Notes under the pieces: model-generated | What the model saw: the letters and a program-made list of their open reading frames with translations, nothing else | The model's database searches: none | Told to the model about the DNA's origin: nothing | Assembly (NCBI RefSeq): GCF_016097555.1 | Contig: NC_054699.1 | Location: forward strand, 4,784,169-4,848,168 | Origin: Gigantopelta aegis | Taxonomy: Eukaryota > Mollusca > Gastropoda > Neomphalida > Peltospiridae | Reading direction: 5' to 3' | DNA: 64,000 bases | Part shown: positions 1-12,584 of the stretch, piece after piece | How the letters are laid out: the number at the start of each line of letters is the position of its first letter | Position numbering within the stretch: the first letter of the stretch is position 1 | Program-made: the position numbers and the translations under genes

Positions 1-241
1 AGCCGAAAAACAAAAGAAATAAAATTAATAAAACCTAAATAAGAAATGTTCACATAGCAAGAATGGGCGCTATTCATTATTTATATATTTATTTCATTAT
101 ATCATTTATTTCATAGCGTTTTATAATCATACCATATATTACCATATCAATTAATATATATTATATAATATATTTTATATTGTATCATATATCAATCATA
201 TTACATTACGTCACATCATGAAATAAAGTCATACCACATAT

Positions 242-385
242 CCTAAATCATATCATAATATACCATGTACAGGGTTTCCTAAATCATATCATAATATACC
301 ATGTACAGGGTTTCCTAAATCATATCATAATATACCATGTACAGGGTTTCCTAAATCATATCATAATATACCATGTACAGGGTTT
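242..385. repeat. 36-bp minisatellite, 4 copies
   Basis: Four consecutive, essentially identical 36-bp units (start cctaaatcatatcataatat, end accatgtacagggttt) begin at 242, 278, 314 and 350. The sequence before it (1-241) is AT-rich with no gene signal. No function is suggested. Confidence 0.93.
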
Positions 386-1399
386 CTTCCAGAGGGAAAA
401 ATGGGTGTGGCGCCATACCCAAATATTTTTGCTGATTTTTTATTTTTTTTAAGTTAACCTTTTGACAAAATTAATTATTCTTATCATTAATGTATGATTT
501 TCATAACCCTGACCTAAACTTAGTCCATTTTCTTTCTGGGGGAAGCCCCCAATACTGTGGTTGCATTCAATTCCATAGCGCCGTACCCAAAAAGTTCTTT
601 CTGTCAGAAACACTGATGTACCATATTATAAATATATCATATCATAGTCCATTTCATTTTATAAAATATTTTAAAATTTATTATAATAATTTAATTATTT
701 AATAATGTAATTTAATTGCATTTAATTTGATGTCGGTATCATAAATTAAGCCATTTCATTATGTACTTATTTTATTAATAAATTTAATTTTATAATAAAC
801 TTTATTACATTAAATTCAATTAATTTAATTGTTCAATTTAATTTACTGAATTATTTCATAATCTTGTTTTCCATTTTATTATTTATTTTTATAAATAATT
901 TAAAATTAATTATTATTTTCTTTTCGTACTTTGCTGATGAATGTTTCCTAACGTTAAATTAACTATATAATAAAAGAGAAATCTAAAATACCTGTCCTTA
1001 CCTGTATACCTAGCTCACCCAATAGCTGTGTTCTTACGTGGACGATTATAATTTAATATATATATAAATAACCTATACTATGGTATTATCTTCGCGTACC
1101 ACAGCCGCTCAACATTCTGTGCATAATAGTCTGGCAACCCAACCCTACTACGCTTCTAATAGTATATGACTGCGTACCAGTATAAGGAGGTGTACTTCAA
1201 TTATTTATGACCAGCATTTGAAAGGTCAACTAAGGGTCAAAGCTGAACAGTAAACGTCACAGGCCATCACCTGGTTTGGATCACCATTTATTAACAATAG
1301 AGCCACAGCTATGAGTAATAACGCGGTATGGGTCGTTCTTTCGCGTGAGCGGATTTTGGCGAAGCGCGGGCGCTCTGCTGGGCGCGACACACGGAAAAT
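386..1399. other. AT-rich DNA without a gene
   Basis: This stretch is very AT-rich, with many short runs of the taattta type. Short open frames such as the one at 490-702 have low-complexity translations and no recognisable domain. I see no RNA gene and no clear transposon end. Confidence 0.6.
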
Positions 1400-1541
1400 A
1401 GAATGAATGTTTAACGACACCCCAGCACGAAAAATACATCGGCTACTGCGTGTCAAACTATGGTAAAGGCAAATCTTAGGAAAATAGAAGCACCAAAAAA
1501 ATATATTCTTTGGTTATCAATAGCAGTGTCGCCATATGAGC

Positions 1542-1586
<45 letters not shown>

Positions 1587-1715
1587 TAATAATAATACGC
1601 ACGATAAATACATCGGCTACTGGGTGTCAAACTATGGTAAAGGCAAATCTTAGGAAAATAGAAGCACCAAAAAAATATATTCTTTGGTTATCAATAGCAG
1701 TGTTGCCATATGAGC

Positions 1716-1755
<40 letters not shown>

Positions 1756-1773
1756 TAATAATAATAATAATAA
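1400..1773 (-). repeat. Tandem 173-bp duplication on a SINE tail, each copy ending in (AAT)n
   Basis: A minus-strand SINE tail (gaatgaatgtttaacgacac, then cccagcacg) starts at about 1400. A segment beginning gcacgaaaaatacatcgg at 1426 is repeated at 1599 with few changes. Each copy ends in an (AAT)n run, at about 1541-1598 and 1715-1773. The open frame across it on the minus strand is a product of the repeat. Confidence 0.8.
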
Positions 1774-3077
1774 AAACATCGCGCACATAGAAACGGGAGC
1801 CATATTCACAAACCATCTATGTTTACGTTTTTGTACAGGTCCAACGTATTTGTATATGTATATGTGTAATGTATATGTATAATGTATATGTGTAATGCAT
1901 AGTGTGCACATACATTTCCTGCATTTTACAAGGAAAGTTCATCTCTGCTTTAAGATTTACTACCAATAATATTTTTGATTCAGAATTATTGGAGGGGCTA
2001 GAGCCCCTTCCCAGACCACCCCACCCCCTGCTCCGCCGTGCCTGGAAGTATAAGCCACACAGTCATATTTAGATGGTGGTTAATTTATTTCCAGGTGTAT
2101 ATTTGGTATTTATTTCACGCAGAAAGTTACGTTATTACGGAAGATGGAGAATTATAAGTTTAAAAAAGAAAAAAAAAAAAGAAAAAAAAAGGAGAAAGAA
2201 TTATGTACATTTGAAACAAAATTAACTATACTGTTAGTAGTAATATTAATTGTGCTTTATCGTACATTTCAGTGGCGTCGGAACTGGGGCGGCAGGGGCG
2301 GCGGCCGCCGCCCCAATATTTAGACCAAAAAAAAACAACAAAAAAAACCACCGTTAATTTTTGGGTGTAAGGTCGGGATCGGGACATGATTTGGGTAAAC
2401 ATTACAAGCACCCTGTGCAATGTAGTGATTATCTTTTTAATAACATTTTAATTAGATGAGTCAAAGCCCAGGCCAAGCTACTAAATAATATAGGCTATCA
2501 TTTAGTAACTTGTATTGCTGTGTAGGAGGACAGTTATAATTTAAAAGCTAAATTGAGTTATGTCACTTGGCCCATGTTTTCATCACTTTATAAGGTGATT
2601 CAATACCCTGGCTTCATATAATAGCAACAACTGACTGTACTATGTTGTCTGTTTATTATTTTGTAATACATTCTAAAACAGTTTACACACATCATGAATT
2701 CCACGTAAACGTACACCAATTGCTCCATACTTGGTATTTTTTAATGTACTGATATCTTATATTAATGAAACAACAACAACAACACACAACAACACCCTCC
2801 AAACCCACAACGACCATAGTGAAATATATTTCATTACTGAATAAACGCTATGCAGTATTATCAGTTGTTGCTATTGTTATGGTTGTTTTATTTTGAATAC
2901 GTGTTGGAAGGATTGAAGACTCGTTTGTATTTTTGTTTCAGTTATCATTATTAAACATCATATAGCTATTTATGACGATTGTTGTAGGTTTTTCCATAGA
3001 TGATTTATGTATATAAAGCAAGCTTTTATTATCTTTATATATGCATGTAAACGAAAGAAAATGTATAAATAGCACGC
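1774..3077. other. No gene seen; possible transposon scraps
   Basis: Nothing coding is recognisable. Short GC-rich phrases at about 1984-2050 and 2270-2330 (gtggcgtcggaactggggcg) look like the ends of dispersed DNA elements, but no partner end or target-site duplication was found. The rest is AT-rich and not visibly repeated in the window. Confidence 0.5.
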
Positions 3078-3479
3078 GTGATTCCGTCACATCAAATATG
3101 TGATTCCGTCACAATCTTCATGATTGGTTGGTCTAAAAAATGAATCAGTTAACCAACAAAGGAAAGTAGTTTCATTTGAAGAGGTAAAATAGAAACATGA
3201 AAAATTGTAAGTTGTTCAAATAACTATTAACAGACAGCAGAGTTTTATCTGTGTTTGAGTTGTATCGTAAAATTTTCCAAAGTGCCTGTGATTCCGTCAC
3301 GAAAGTTCAATCATTGATAAAATATTAACTTCTAACCGTAGACTCGTGGGTTAGGCCGGATAGTGCAGGTCAGCAAGGAAGCTATATAATATATCTGAGC
3401 TAGTTATGCTCATGATAAAAGAAAGTAGGTTACTTCAACTTAAAGATGCAAAAATTAGTCAAATGTGTGATTCCGTCAC
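3078..3479 (+). other. Four exact copies of a 13-bp motif, GTGATTCCGTCAC
   Basis: The motif occurs at 3078-3090, 3100-3112, 3288-3300 and 3467-3479, always in the same orientation. The spacings (22, 188 and 179 bp) rule out a simple tandem array. It has inverted ends (GTGA...TCAC) around a 5-nt core, and its reverse complement contains TGACG, the half-site core of CREB/ATF binding sites. Around it the sequence is AT-rich and diverged, so the motif is better preserved than its surroundings. It could be a cluster of protein-binding sites or the preserved part of an old repeat. Confidence 0.6.
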
Positions 3480-4962
3480 GATGGAATTCATGACATGTCA
3501 AATGGTATTTGCATTTTGCACACTTCCAAATATGTCAAAGAAAAGGGTATAGATGGTGAGACCTCATATAAATCAAACTTTTTCATTGTCATAAAATTAT
3601 CGGTGAAATATGCTTTTTTACCAGTACTTTTGCTACAAAAATATGTATGAGATACCTACTAAAGTTGTATCTTAAATGCAGCAGAATGCAGGAAATGGCA
3701 TCTGGAATTCAAATTTTTTTCTGGGGAGCATGCCTCCGGACCCCACTAGCACTCCTTTGCTTCGCTCGGTCGACATCCGCCTCCCCAATATTAATTTGCT
3801 TCCGACACCCCTGCATTTACGTTCACGTGCAAAACAAGGTTTCCGATGATCAATGGATATATAAAGCTGCACTTAAGTCTTTCCAGTACATTTGTGTTTG
3901 TAATATAACCACTTAGAATAGTTCATCCACAGTCAATTTCTTACAGTCGCTGTATTCCTACGGCTACAGTCGCTAAAACAGGTCACATAAAATATAGTAT
4001 TCTCACTTTTAACACTTGAAAGCTAACCAGGCGACTACCTCACTGTTTTGTGCAACAAAGTTTTAAAAACATGGCGACAAATGATTATGTTATGTATGGA
4101 GTTGGCGAAAATTGTCAATAGCGATGACATGACTGAAATAAAATTGTAGTTCTACTTGAACCTTGCATTAGTAAACTGATAGAAAACACTACAGGAAGAA
4201 ACGTCAGCACCTGCTTATTTAATCAGGTCATTATTGAAAGGGGTATTGTCTGGTTTGTGTATTAGTGATTACTATGTCAAATATTTGTTATCATCGAACT
4301 CGCAAAATGATCAATTCAAAGATATGTAACGTCAAACATAGGATTGTTGTTGAATTAAAGCGGGAATCTTTGACTACCGTTTCGTAGGCACATATTGCGC
4401 AGTTTCGATACACCGTTTTCACTGGTCTTAATGAGAGCGCTATAACTGTCCACATGTCCGTCTTGCTCCCCTGCGGTCAGCGTACTCGACTAGGCCTTTG
4501 ATATGCCAATGATGTGGATGGAACGTGGCAAAAACCCCAAAACAAAACCCCCAAAGCATTGGCCCACTGAGAGGAATCGATCTACGACCGAAGACACCCC
4601 AGGCAAGCACTGTACCATTTTCCTACATTCTGCCCCAGGTTAGAACTGTTGCCATGATATAACGAGGCAGAGTGCCAGAACCCATTGATCAGAAACCGTT
4701 CACTGACGTGCCTAAACATTGCGCCAAGTGTTATGCGAACCAAGTGTCATGATGGTTCGCACTCAGGCATAACGATCAGCCACAGTATGTTAATATTGTT
4801 TACTGTTTAATATATCGGTTAATAGGTCACGTCGAAAATGCGCGATTCTGTATTTAAGGCATAACCTTGCTTTGTTTTCCTATTTGCCAATATAATAATA
4901 TATCGGTGGTTTTAATAGAGCAGCTTCAGTTTTATTTACGACGCGTCACCCACTGTTGAAGC
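3480..4962. other. No gene seen
   Basis: No coding region or RNA gene is recognisable. A GC-richer patch at about 3715-3815 (tccggaccccactagcac) resembles pieces at 21.3 and 29.9 kb and is probably a transposon fragment. Confidence 0.5.
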
Positions 4963-5387
4963 GGGCGGGACGTAGCCCAGTGGTAAAGCGTTCGCTTGAT
5001 TCGCTGTCGGTCTAGGATCGATCCCCATCGGTGGACCCATTGGGCTATTTCTCGTTCCAGCCAGTGCTCCACAACTGTTGTAAAAAAACAACGTGGTGTG
5101 CACTAATCTGTCTGTGGGATGGTGCATATAAAAGATCCCTTGCTGCTAATCGAAAAGAGCAACCCATGAAATGGCGACAGCAGGTTTCTTCTTTCAATAT
5201 CTGTGTGGTTCTTAACCATATCCCTGTCCCGAGTCAGACCCACGTGTTCGAAACCCTAGTGGTATATGGACACGTTAAACAAGTTACTAAGCTAAGGTTC
5301 TTAACCATATGCCTGACGCCATATAACCGTAAATAAATTGTGTTGAGTGCGTCGTTAAATAAAACATTTCCTTTCTTCCTTCCCACG
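4963..5387 (+). mobile_element. Type I tRNA-derived SINE, full length, tail a
   Basis: The head has RNA polymerase III promoter elements: an A box in gtagcccagtggtaaagcg and a B box at ggatcgatccc. The shared body follows (tttctcgttccagccagtgc, then gtgcatataaaagatccc). The end is tail a (aataaattgtgttgagtgcg, then cgtcgttaaataaaacattt and a CTTCC run). SINEs of this kind are transcribed by pol III and moved by a LINE reverse transcriptase acting in trans. This is the best reference copy for tail a here. Confidence 0.9.
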
Positions 5388-5391
5388 ATTT

Positions 5392-5843
5392 AGGATGTAT
5401 CCTAAAGCTTCATCCTAACCGGACGCGTGCGATTTTTTTTTAGAAACCATTGATTTCAATTGTTGCATCCTAACCGCACGCGTACGGTGCGACAGATTCA
5501 TGTAGTCGAGCGACACGAGCGACAAACCTATATTAACTAATCAAACAACTTTTACTTGGCGGTTTCAAATGTTGATAACAATTTTAAAAAGAAGACTGTC
5601 GGTATGGTCGAGTCTGGTTAGGATAGAAATATTGTCGAGTCGCTCGCCTCGCTCGCGCCGCATGTGTCCGGTTAGGACACAGCTTAACCGGACATGAGCG
5701 ACACGAGCGATTATTTTTAAAATCATTTTATTTCACTTGCCGTATCCTAACCGGATGCGTACAGTGAGGATACGGCAATTGAAATCAATGATTTGTAAAA
5801 TAATCGCTCCGTCCGGTTAGGATAGAGCTTTAGGATACAGCTT
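5392..5843. mobile_element. Foldback DNA element with nested inverted repeats
   Basis: The left end (about 5392-5425, containing tatcctaaagct and atcctaaccggacg) is the near-perfect reverse complement of the right end (5810-5843). Inside, the phrase taaccggacgcgt and its complement recur several times, alternating with attgatttcaattg-like segments, so much of the 450 bp can fold on itself. There is no open frame, so it would depend on a transposase encoded elsewhere. It abuts the SINE ending at 5387. Confidence 0.75.
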
Positions 5844-6125
5844 AAGACGTCGCGCCAATATAATATGTCTGTCACTGTGACAGCGCCTACCACGAATACT
5901 GGATTAGTGACAGCACTGTTGTTAAATGGGGTTATTTTATGTAGTATAGCTGGCAAACTTGCAATACCCATCAGATTCTCGGTCGAAAAACAATTACGTC
6001 ATCAACTTAATCTATAACCTTCACACATCCCACACACCCCATACGTTTCTCCCCTCCCCGCCAGCTGCTGTCAGATTCGAACGTCTGTGATCACTGATAA
6101 TGACCGTGCCTGAATGTTGTTTCTA

Positions 6126-6415
6126 CGTATTTTCTTGCCTTTATCCAATTAAGGTTCAAGCACGCTGTCCTGAGAGCGCGGGCTCGCAAACACACAACAC
6201 ACAACACACACAACTTCAGCTGCCTGGACTGTGGCTGCTCGTGGCTATGGGTTAGTGGTTAGCGAACCATGTACCTAGCAACTCTTAACTCTAGAACAGG
6301 GGGTTAGTTGTTAACGAGAGAGAATTCGTTAAACTCGCTCTTGGAGGATCCGAACTTAGTACGTACCAGCCTTAATGTCCGACGGCTTAACCTCTACACC
6401 AGCGAGGCTGGTGGC
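6126..6415 (-). mobile_element. Type II tRNA-derived SINE, diverged
   Basis: The + strand reads ctttatccaattaaggttca, then caagcacgctgtcctgag, and ends in taacctctacaccagcgagg. This is the reverse complement of the type II layout, with the tRNA-like head at the high-coordinate end. A (CACAA)n-like expansion lies inside at 6190-6213. Confidence 0.7.
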
Positions 6416-6439
6416 TGTATGTGTAATCTATTGAGACAT

Positions 6440-6679
6440 GTTACTCAAGTCTTCGATCGATGGGTCTTAGATCGATCCCCGTCGGTGGGCGAATTCGACT
6501 GCTTCTTTGTTCCCGCCAATGCTCCACGACTGGTGCAACAACAGCTGTAGTGCGTGTCAATCTTGTCTATGGGATGGCGCTGCATCACAGGCCTTGACTG
6601 CAACTGTTTTCAGTGGTAAGCCCCTGGGCTACCATGTTATGAAATCTCGTAGCCCTCCGTAAAATTGGTAGCCCCATAA

Positions 6680-6740
<61 letters not shown>

Positions 6741-7015
6741 TTTAATTATTTAAACATGTTTTAGGTGTTTAAGCATCTTGCTGATTGCGGAGTACTTGGA
6801 TGTGCAAAACAAATCTAGTAGCCCAGCGGACTACCTGATTTAGACATATGGTAGCCCGAGCAAGAATCGGTAGCCAAAATACCTCGGTCTACCACTAAGG
6901 TCGAGCCCTGGCGCATATGTAATTATAAAGGATCTCTTGCTCATATTTAAAAAAGAGTAACCCATGGTGTGGACGCATCGGGTTTCCTCTCTCATTATTT
7001 GTGTGAGTCTTAAAT
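6440..7015 (+). mobile_element. Type I SINE split by another insertion
   Basis: Head and body (agatcgatccccgtcggtgg, then gctccacgactggtgcaaca and gtctatgggatgg) run to about 6587. The body resumes at 6911 with gcgcatatg...aaaggatctcttgct and continues to about 7015. The missing middle is replaced by the element at 6588-6910, which gives the order of events: SINE first, DNA element later. Confidence 0.75.
6588..6910. mobile_element. hAT-like non-autonomous element inside a SINE
   Basis: The left end caggccttgactgc and the right end (reverse complement cagggctcgacc) are similar inverted termini of the CAGG type usual in hAT elements. The flanks gcgctgca and gcgcatat could be a diverged 8-bp target-site duplication. 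The interior has repeated gtagccc phrases and an (AT)n run at about 6684-6731. No transposase frame is present. Confidence 0.55.
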
Positions 7016-8066
7016 GGACAGTCCTGAGTGGTGTTCTGACTAACAAGGACGTTACAGTGACTAAAATTGCATATGAAAGATACTTATCTTATACAATATT
7101 AGAGGATGTAAGTATATTAAACGTGTGTCTGATCATCCTAGTGTTTGTAAACGTATCAGTTCAGCCAGACCGAGCTGAAAAACGTCCACTAGTCTGGTTT
7201 ATGCGCTTCACGGTAAACCAAATGGTGACGTCAGGAACCAGTAAAATAGTTCGCGAACAGTAGCGAAACGTTTGCTGGCTGAACTTGGGGCTAGTCGAAC
7301 TTTTCATTTCCTAATATATTGCTATCTGGCAGTAACAGCCCCCTCCTCGCCGACCAAATATATTGTATGAACTGCTTTTAATGTTTATTGGGTGTTTCTG
7401 TTTTAAAATTGATAGGTTTACAAGCGTGCGCTTTTAATTTGTTTTAATTTATTTCATACGTGTTTTTAACTTTATTGAGGGAAATGGGACCCTGTGGCGG
7501 CTGCTTAACCTCCTTTAATCAACCTCCTACTAAATAATAATAGGGCTAAAATAAAGAGTTTCTGTACTATTTGTATTTTTGAAATGCTCGTTCTAAATTT
7601 GCGACAAAGTTTTAAATTAAATGGATTATATATTTTATATTAATTATTATTTTTGGAATTGCGCAAATAAAAACTAATTATATAATATCCGTATTCCCCA
7701 TTGGTTTAATTTCAAAATTGTCCTAAGTAATTTCTGTCCCGGATTGGGCCCCTGGCCTCCAGAGACCGAACCCGGGGTGGACATGCTCGATGCCTTAGTG
7801 GTATAGGAGCATGGGGAAGTCTTCACTCACTCACCCCCCTAATATATATTGTTTTCGAGATTACGAAATTATCGGCAGACCAAACCCCGTTTGGGCTCCC
7901 TACGAACTTCAGGATGACCAAAAACATATCGAATATACAGACACCGATATTCTAAATATAGGCTAAAAAAAGACATATATTCAGTTTCTAATTTTAGTTA
8001 TTATGATATTTTATTAGTCGAAAACATCATACAATGGCAGCAAACGTAAAACGAGGTCACATAGCT
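7016..8066. mobile_element. Two remnants of the 390-bp palindromic element family, no gene
   Basis: About 7046-7145 resembles the left half, and about 7853-8066 the right half (ttttattagtcgaaaacatc, then ggcagcaaacg), of the intact copies at 12195-12584 and 60187-60576. The 700 bp between them is AT-rich with no coding signal, so this may be one old copy split by later DNA or two separate scraps. Confidence 0.5.
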
Positions 8067-8302
8067 GTAAATAAAAAAGTGTTGAGTACGTCGTTAAATG
8101 ACACATTTCTTTCGGTCAAGGACTAAAGGCCGTTCAACACTAAACCAGTTCTTTTAAGCAACCGACAGTTGAATGTTGGCAAAACATAAAAGTCGCTTTA
8201 ACATAAAAAAGCAGCGAGTGTTACTTACACTTTAAGGATGATAGATTTCGGACAGAGGTTAGTTTAGTGCGAATGCTGTTAATAAGGGACTGATCATTGG
8301 CG

Positions 8303-8438
<136 letters not shown>

Positions 8439-8689
8439 TCGCTTGAAGGCACCAAGTAAAGCATTGATTGAAAAGGACTAGACGCCTACACGTTAACCGA
8501 TAAAAACAACTGTATTATTCCATAACGATTGACAGTGTGTTGCACGACTAAATATGAGCTTATCAGCGAGCTTGAATCTTAATTGGATATTGGCAAGTTT
8601 TGATTAAGTCAGTTCATGAGACCATTACGCGATGTCGTTACCTAACAAGGGCAGCTGGTTACCAATCATAGAGAGATGTATACAGTACT

Positions 8690-8873
8690 GTCCTAGTTGG
8701 TGTAGTGGTAGTAAACCCTAAACCCATCGGACATAAGGCTGGCAAGTACTGGGTTCGCTTCCCAGAACCTGCTCCCACCCAGATAAAGTTTAGCTACTCA
8801 GTGGGTAGGTGTAAGGCACCTTCGCCGACTTCTTTCTCTCACTAACCACTAACAACTAATCACTAACCCACTG
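8690..8873 (+). mobile_element. Type II tRNA-derived SINE
   Basis: The tRNA-like head runs from tcctagttggtgtagtggt (A-box region) to gggttcgcttccc (B-box region). The type II body follows (cagtgggtaggtgtaaggc, ctctcactaaccactaac). It directly abuts the type I SINE starting at about 8874. Confidence 0.75.
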
Positions 8874-9128
8874 TCGGGCGAGACGTAACCCAGTGCTAAA
8901 GCGCTCGCTTGATGCGAGGTCGGTTTGGGATCGATCCCCGTCAGTGGGCCCATTAGACTATTTCTCGCTCCAGCCAGTGCACCATGACTGGTACATCAAA
9001 GGCCGTGGTATGTGATATCCTGTCTCCTCACTCAATATCTGTTTGGTCCTTAACCACATGTTCGACGCCATATAATCGTAAATAAAATGTGTTGAGTGCG
9101 TCGTTAAATAAACCATTTCCTTCTTCCT
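8874..9128 (+). mobile_element. Type I SINE, tail a, internal deletion
   Basis: The head contains gacgtaacccagtgctaaag and the B box ggatcgatccc. The body jumps from gtatgtgatatcctgtctcc straight to tcactcaatatctgtttggt, so the gcatataaaagatccc segment is deleted. It ends with aataaaatgtgttgagtgcg and the cgtcgttaaataaa tail. Confidence 0.85.
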
Positions 9129-9250
9129 TCTAGCGGTTCCTACCAAGTGTTGTCAGCTATGTTTCACATGCTATTTTACTAATTGCCTACATGTTTGTAT
9201 ACTGTGACCAGGGGTAAGGCGTAAAGGTACTTAGACATATTAAAGATGTT

Positions 9251-9460
9251 GCTAGGTAATTACTGACTCGCTAGATAATTACTGACTCGCTAGATAATTA
9301 CTGACTCGCTATATAATTACTGACTCGCTAGATAATGGTTGACTCGTTATATAATTACTGACTAGCTAGATAATTATTGACTCGCTGGCTAATTACTGAC
9401 TCGCTAGATAATTACTGACTCGCTGGATAATTATTGACTCGCTGGCTAATTACTGCTTCG
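9251..9460 (+). repeat. About 11 copies of a 19-bp minisatellite
   Basis: Units of ctcgctagataattactga repeat with substitutions (ctggctaatt, ctatataatt variants). It has no coding character. Confidence 0.9.
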
Positions 9461-9785
9461 CTGGTACAGGTATGTTCAACAGGGGTTATTACCGACTTTA
9501 CAAAACCAACTATGGACGGTTGGTTGTCTCTCTTATCGTGTCGAGTACTGCCAAGTTACGTAGATATACCGGCTGACACCATCTGTTCTCCTCGGCAGGA
9601 TACTGTGAGGTATCCCGGGTTTATAACTGACGACTTACAATTACAAGTTACTATCGTGTTGATATCCAATTACGGGTCAAGCAAGAGGGAGTGAACAGTT
9701 CAACGGGCACTACACAGACACTCATTAACTGGCAACCATTAACCACACACAGCACACAGTGCTGACGTATACACGTGGAAAGCTC

Positions 9786-11035
<1,250 letters not shown>

Positions 11036-11110
11036 CCTTTTAGCTTAGATGCTAGGGCGCTGGACCATAACACTAAGGGGCTGTGGTTCGAATCCTCTCA
11101 GTGAAATTTA
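11036..11110 (+). mobile_element. tRNA-like SINE head fragment
   Basis: The segment tagcttagatgctagggcgc ... tgtggttcgaatcc has A-box-like and perfect B-box-like (GGTTCGAATCC) elements. The T-stem cannot pair properly (at least two mismatches by eye), so it is not a functional tRNA. It is most likely the head of a different tRNA-derived SINE. Confidence 0.5.
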
Positions 11111-11455
11111 ATTTATTTGTTACAGTCCTAAAACACTAGCTGACGTTTAGGACAGGAAAACATTAATTTAAAGAATGGGTCCATCGAGGGGGTTCGATCC
11201 TGCGAGCCAAGCACCTCAGGAGAATCAGTAGCCACAGTATGTCAGCTGCTGTGCGATATTGCCCATAACCCTGGATCGTGTGGATATGATAACCACACGA
11301 TAATTAGATTGTCGTGGTTAATAAGCTGTCGTCTGCAACTTGTGAAATCGAGAAAGATCGCTAATCATCGACAAAATCAATAATCACACAATGAATGTGT
11401 TGTGAGGACTGCAGATTTAGCTGTTATTTTAGGACGAAGTCTTCCACTGCCTGCA

Positions 11456-11459
<4 letters not shown>

Positions 11460-11537
<78 letters not shown>

Positions 11538-11551
11538 TGTGTGTGAAAGAC

Positions 11552-11600
<49 letters not shown>

Positions 11601-11652
11601 CGGAGAGTGTGAGACAGAGAGAGACGTAGAAAGGGAGAGGGAGAAAGTGTGT

Positions 11653-11727
<75 letters not shown>

Positions 11728-11745
11728 GAAGAAGGGAAAGTGTGC

Positions 11746-11821
<76 letters not shown>
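11460..11821 (+). repeat. Compound (CT)n / (GT)n / (GA)n array with opposed arms
   Basis: About 75 bp of CT (11460-11534) is followed after a 22-bp spacer by about 40 bp of GA (11557-11597), then two further GT-GA blocks (GA at about 11668-11727 and 11758-11821). CT followed by GA is self-complementary, so the block can fold into a long hairpin. Long Ser-Leu and Arg-Glu frames across it are not genes. Confidence 0.95.
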
Positions 11822-11824
<3 letters not shown>

Positions 11825-12194
11825 ACTCAACAAAGTCACAATATATTATTCATCGTTATCATCTGAATGTATTAACGATGTTTTAAAACTATTTATTGAC
11901 AATATTTCTTTTAGATTTATTTTCTTTCTCAATAAAATATTATAATGTACAATTAAAGTAGGGATTTTTTATATTGTTATTTATTCTATATAATATTGTT
12001 ATATAATTTTCGAGTAATTTGACGCACGCGAATATTTAGATACTCGTGTCCCTTGACCCGGTCATGCGTATCCGCCCCTTTCACCATACATATACTGTAA
12101 TACTGTAGTGTTTATTATAGAAAGCACAAAGGTTTCAAAAATGATTAGATGGCATAGGATGTAACCCCCTTCTTATGATAAATGACTCGGGCTT

Positions 12195-12584
12195 TTAAAG
12201 GGACATTCCTGAGTTTGCTGCAATGTTTTAAGATGTTATCGACTAATAAAATATTTCTACGATTAAACTTACATATTAAATATAGTTTCTTGTTTAGAAT
12301 ATTAGTGGCTGTATATTAAATGTGTTTCTGATCGTTCTAATATTTATACTAGGTTAATTTTCATTATATTTCCTAAAAAATATTTTTTCGTACGTACGAA
12401 ATTATTTGAAAACAAAATCCAGTTTGGGCTTCTTACACATATTAAGATGACCAAAAACACATTTAATATACAGCCACTAATATTCTAAACAAGAAAATGT
12501 ATTTAATATGTAAGTTTAATCGTAGAAATATTTTATTAGTCGGAAACATTTTACAATGCAGCAAACTCGGGAATGTCCCTTTAA
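12195..12584. mobile_element. 390-bp palindromic non-autonomous element
   Basis: The left terminus (ttaaagggacattcctgagt, then ttgctgca) and right terminus (tgcagcaaactcgggaatgt, then ccctttaa) are near-perfect reverse complements over 28 bp. The inverted homology continues inward through most of each half: acttacatattaaatat on the left pairs with atttaatatgtaagt on the right. There is no open frame. A second copy is at 60187-60576, and partial copies are at 7.0-8.1 kb and about 49.78 kb. Confidence 0.85.

Noticed and set aside
2226..2420. GC-rich phrase gtggcgtcggaactggggcg as a CpG promoter
   Set aside because: It looks like a dispersed transposon end (similar pieces near 3.7, 21.3, 29.9 and 59.9 kb) and no gene follows.
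11036..11110. A functional tRNA with perfect B box
   Set aside because: The T-stem has at least two mismatches by eye and no convincing acceptor stem forms; kept only as a SINE-head fragment.
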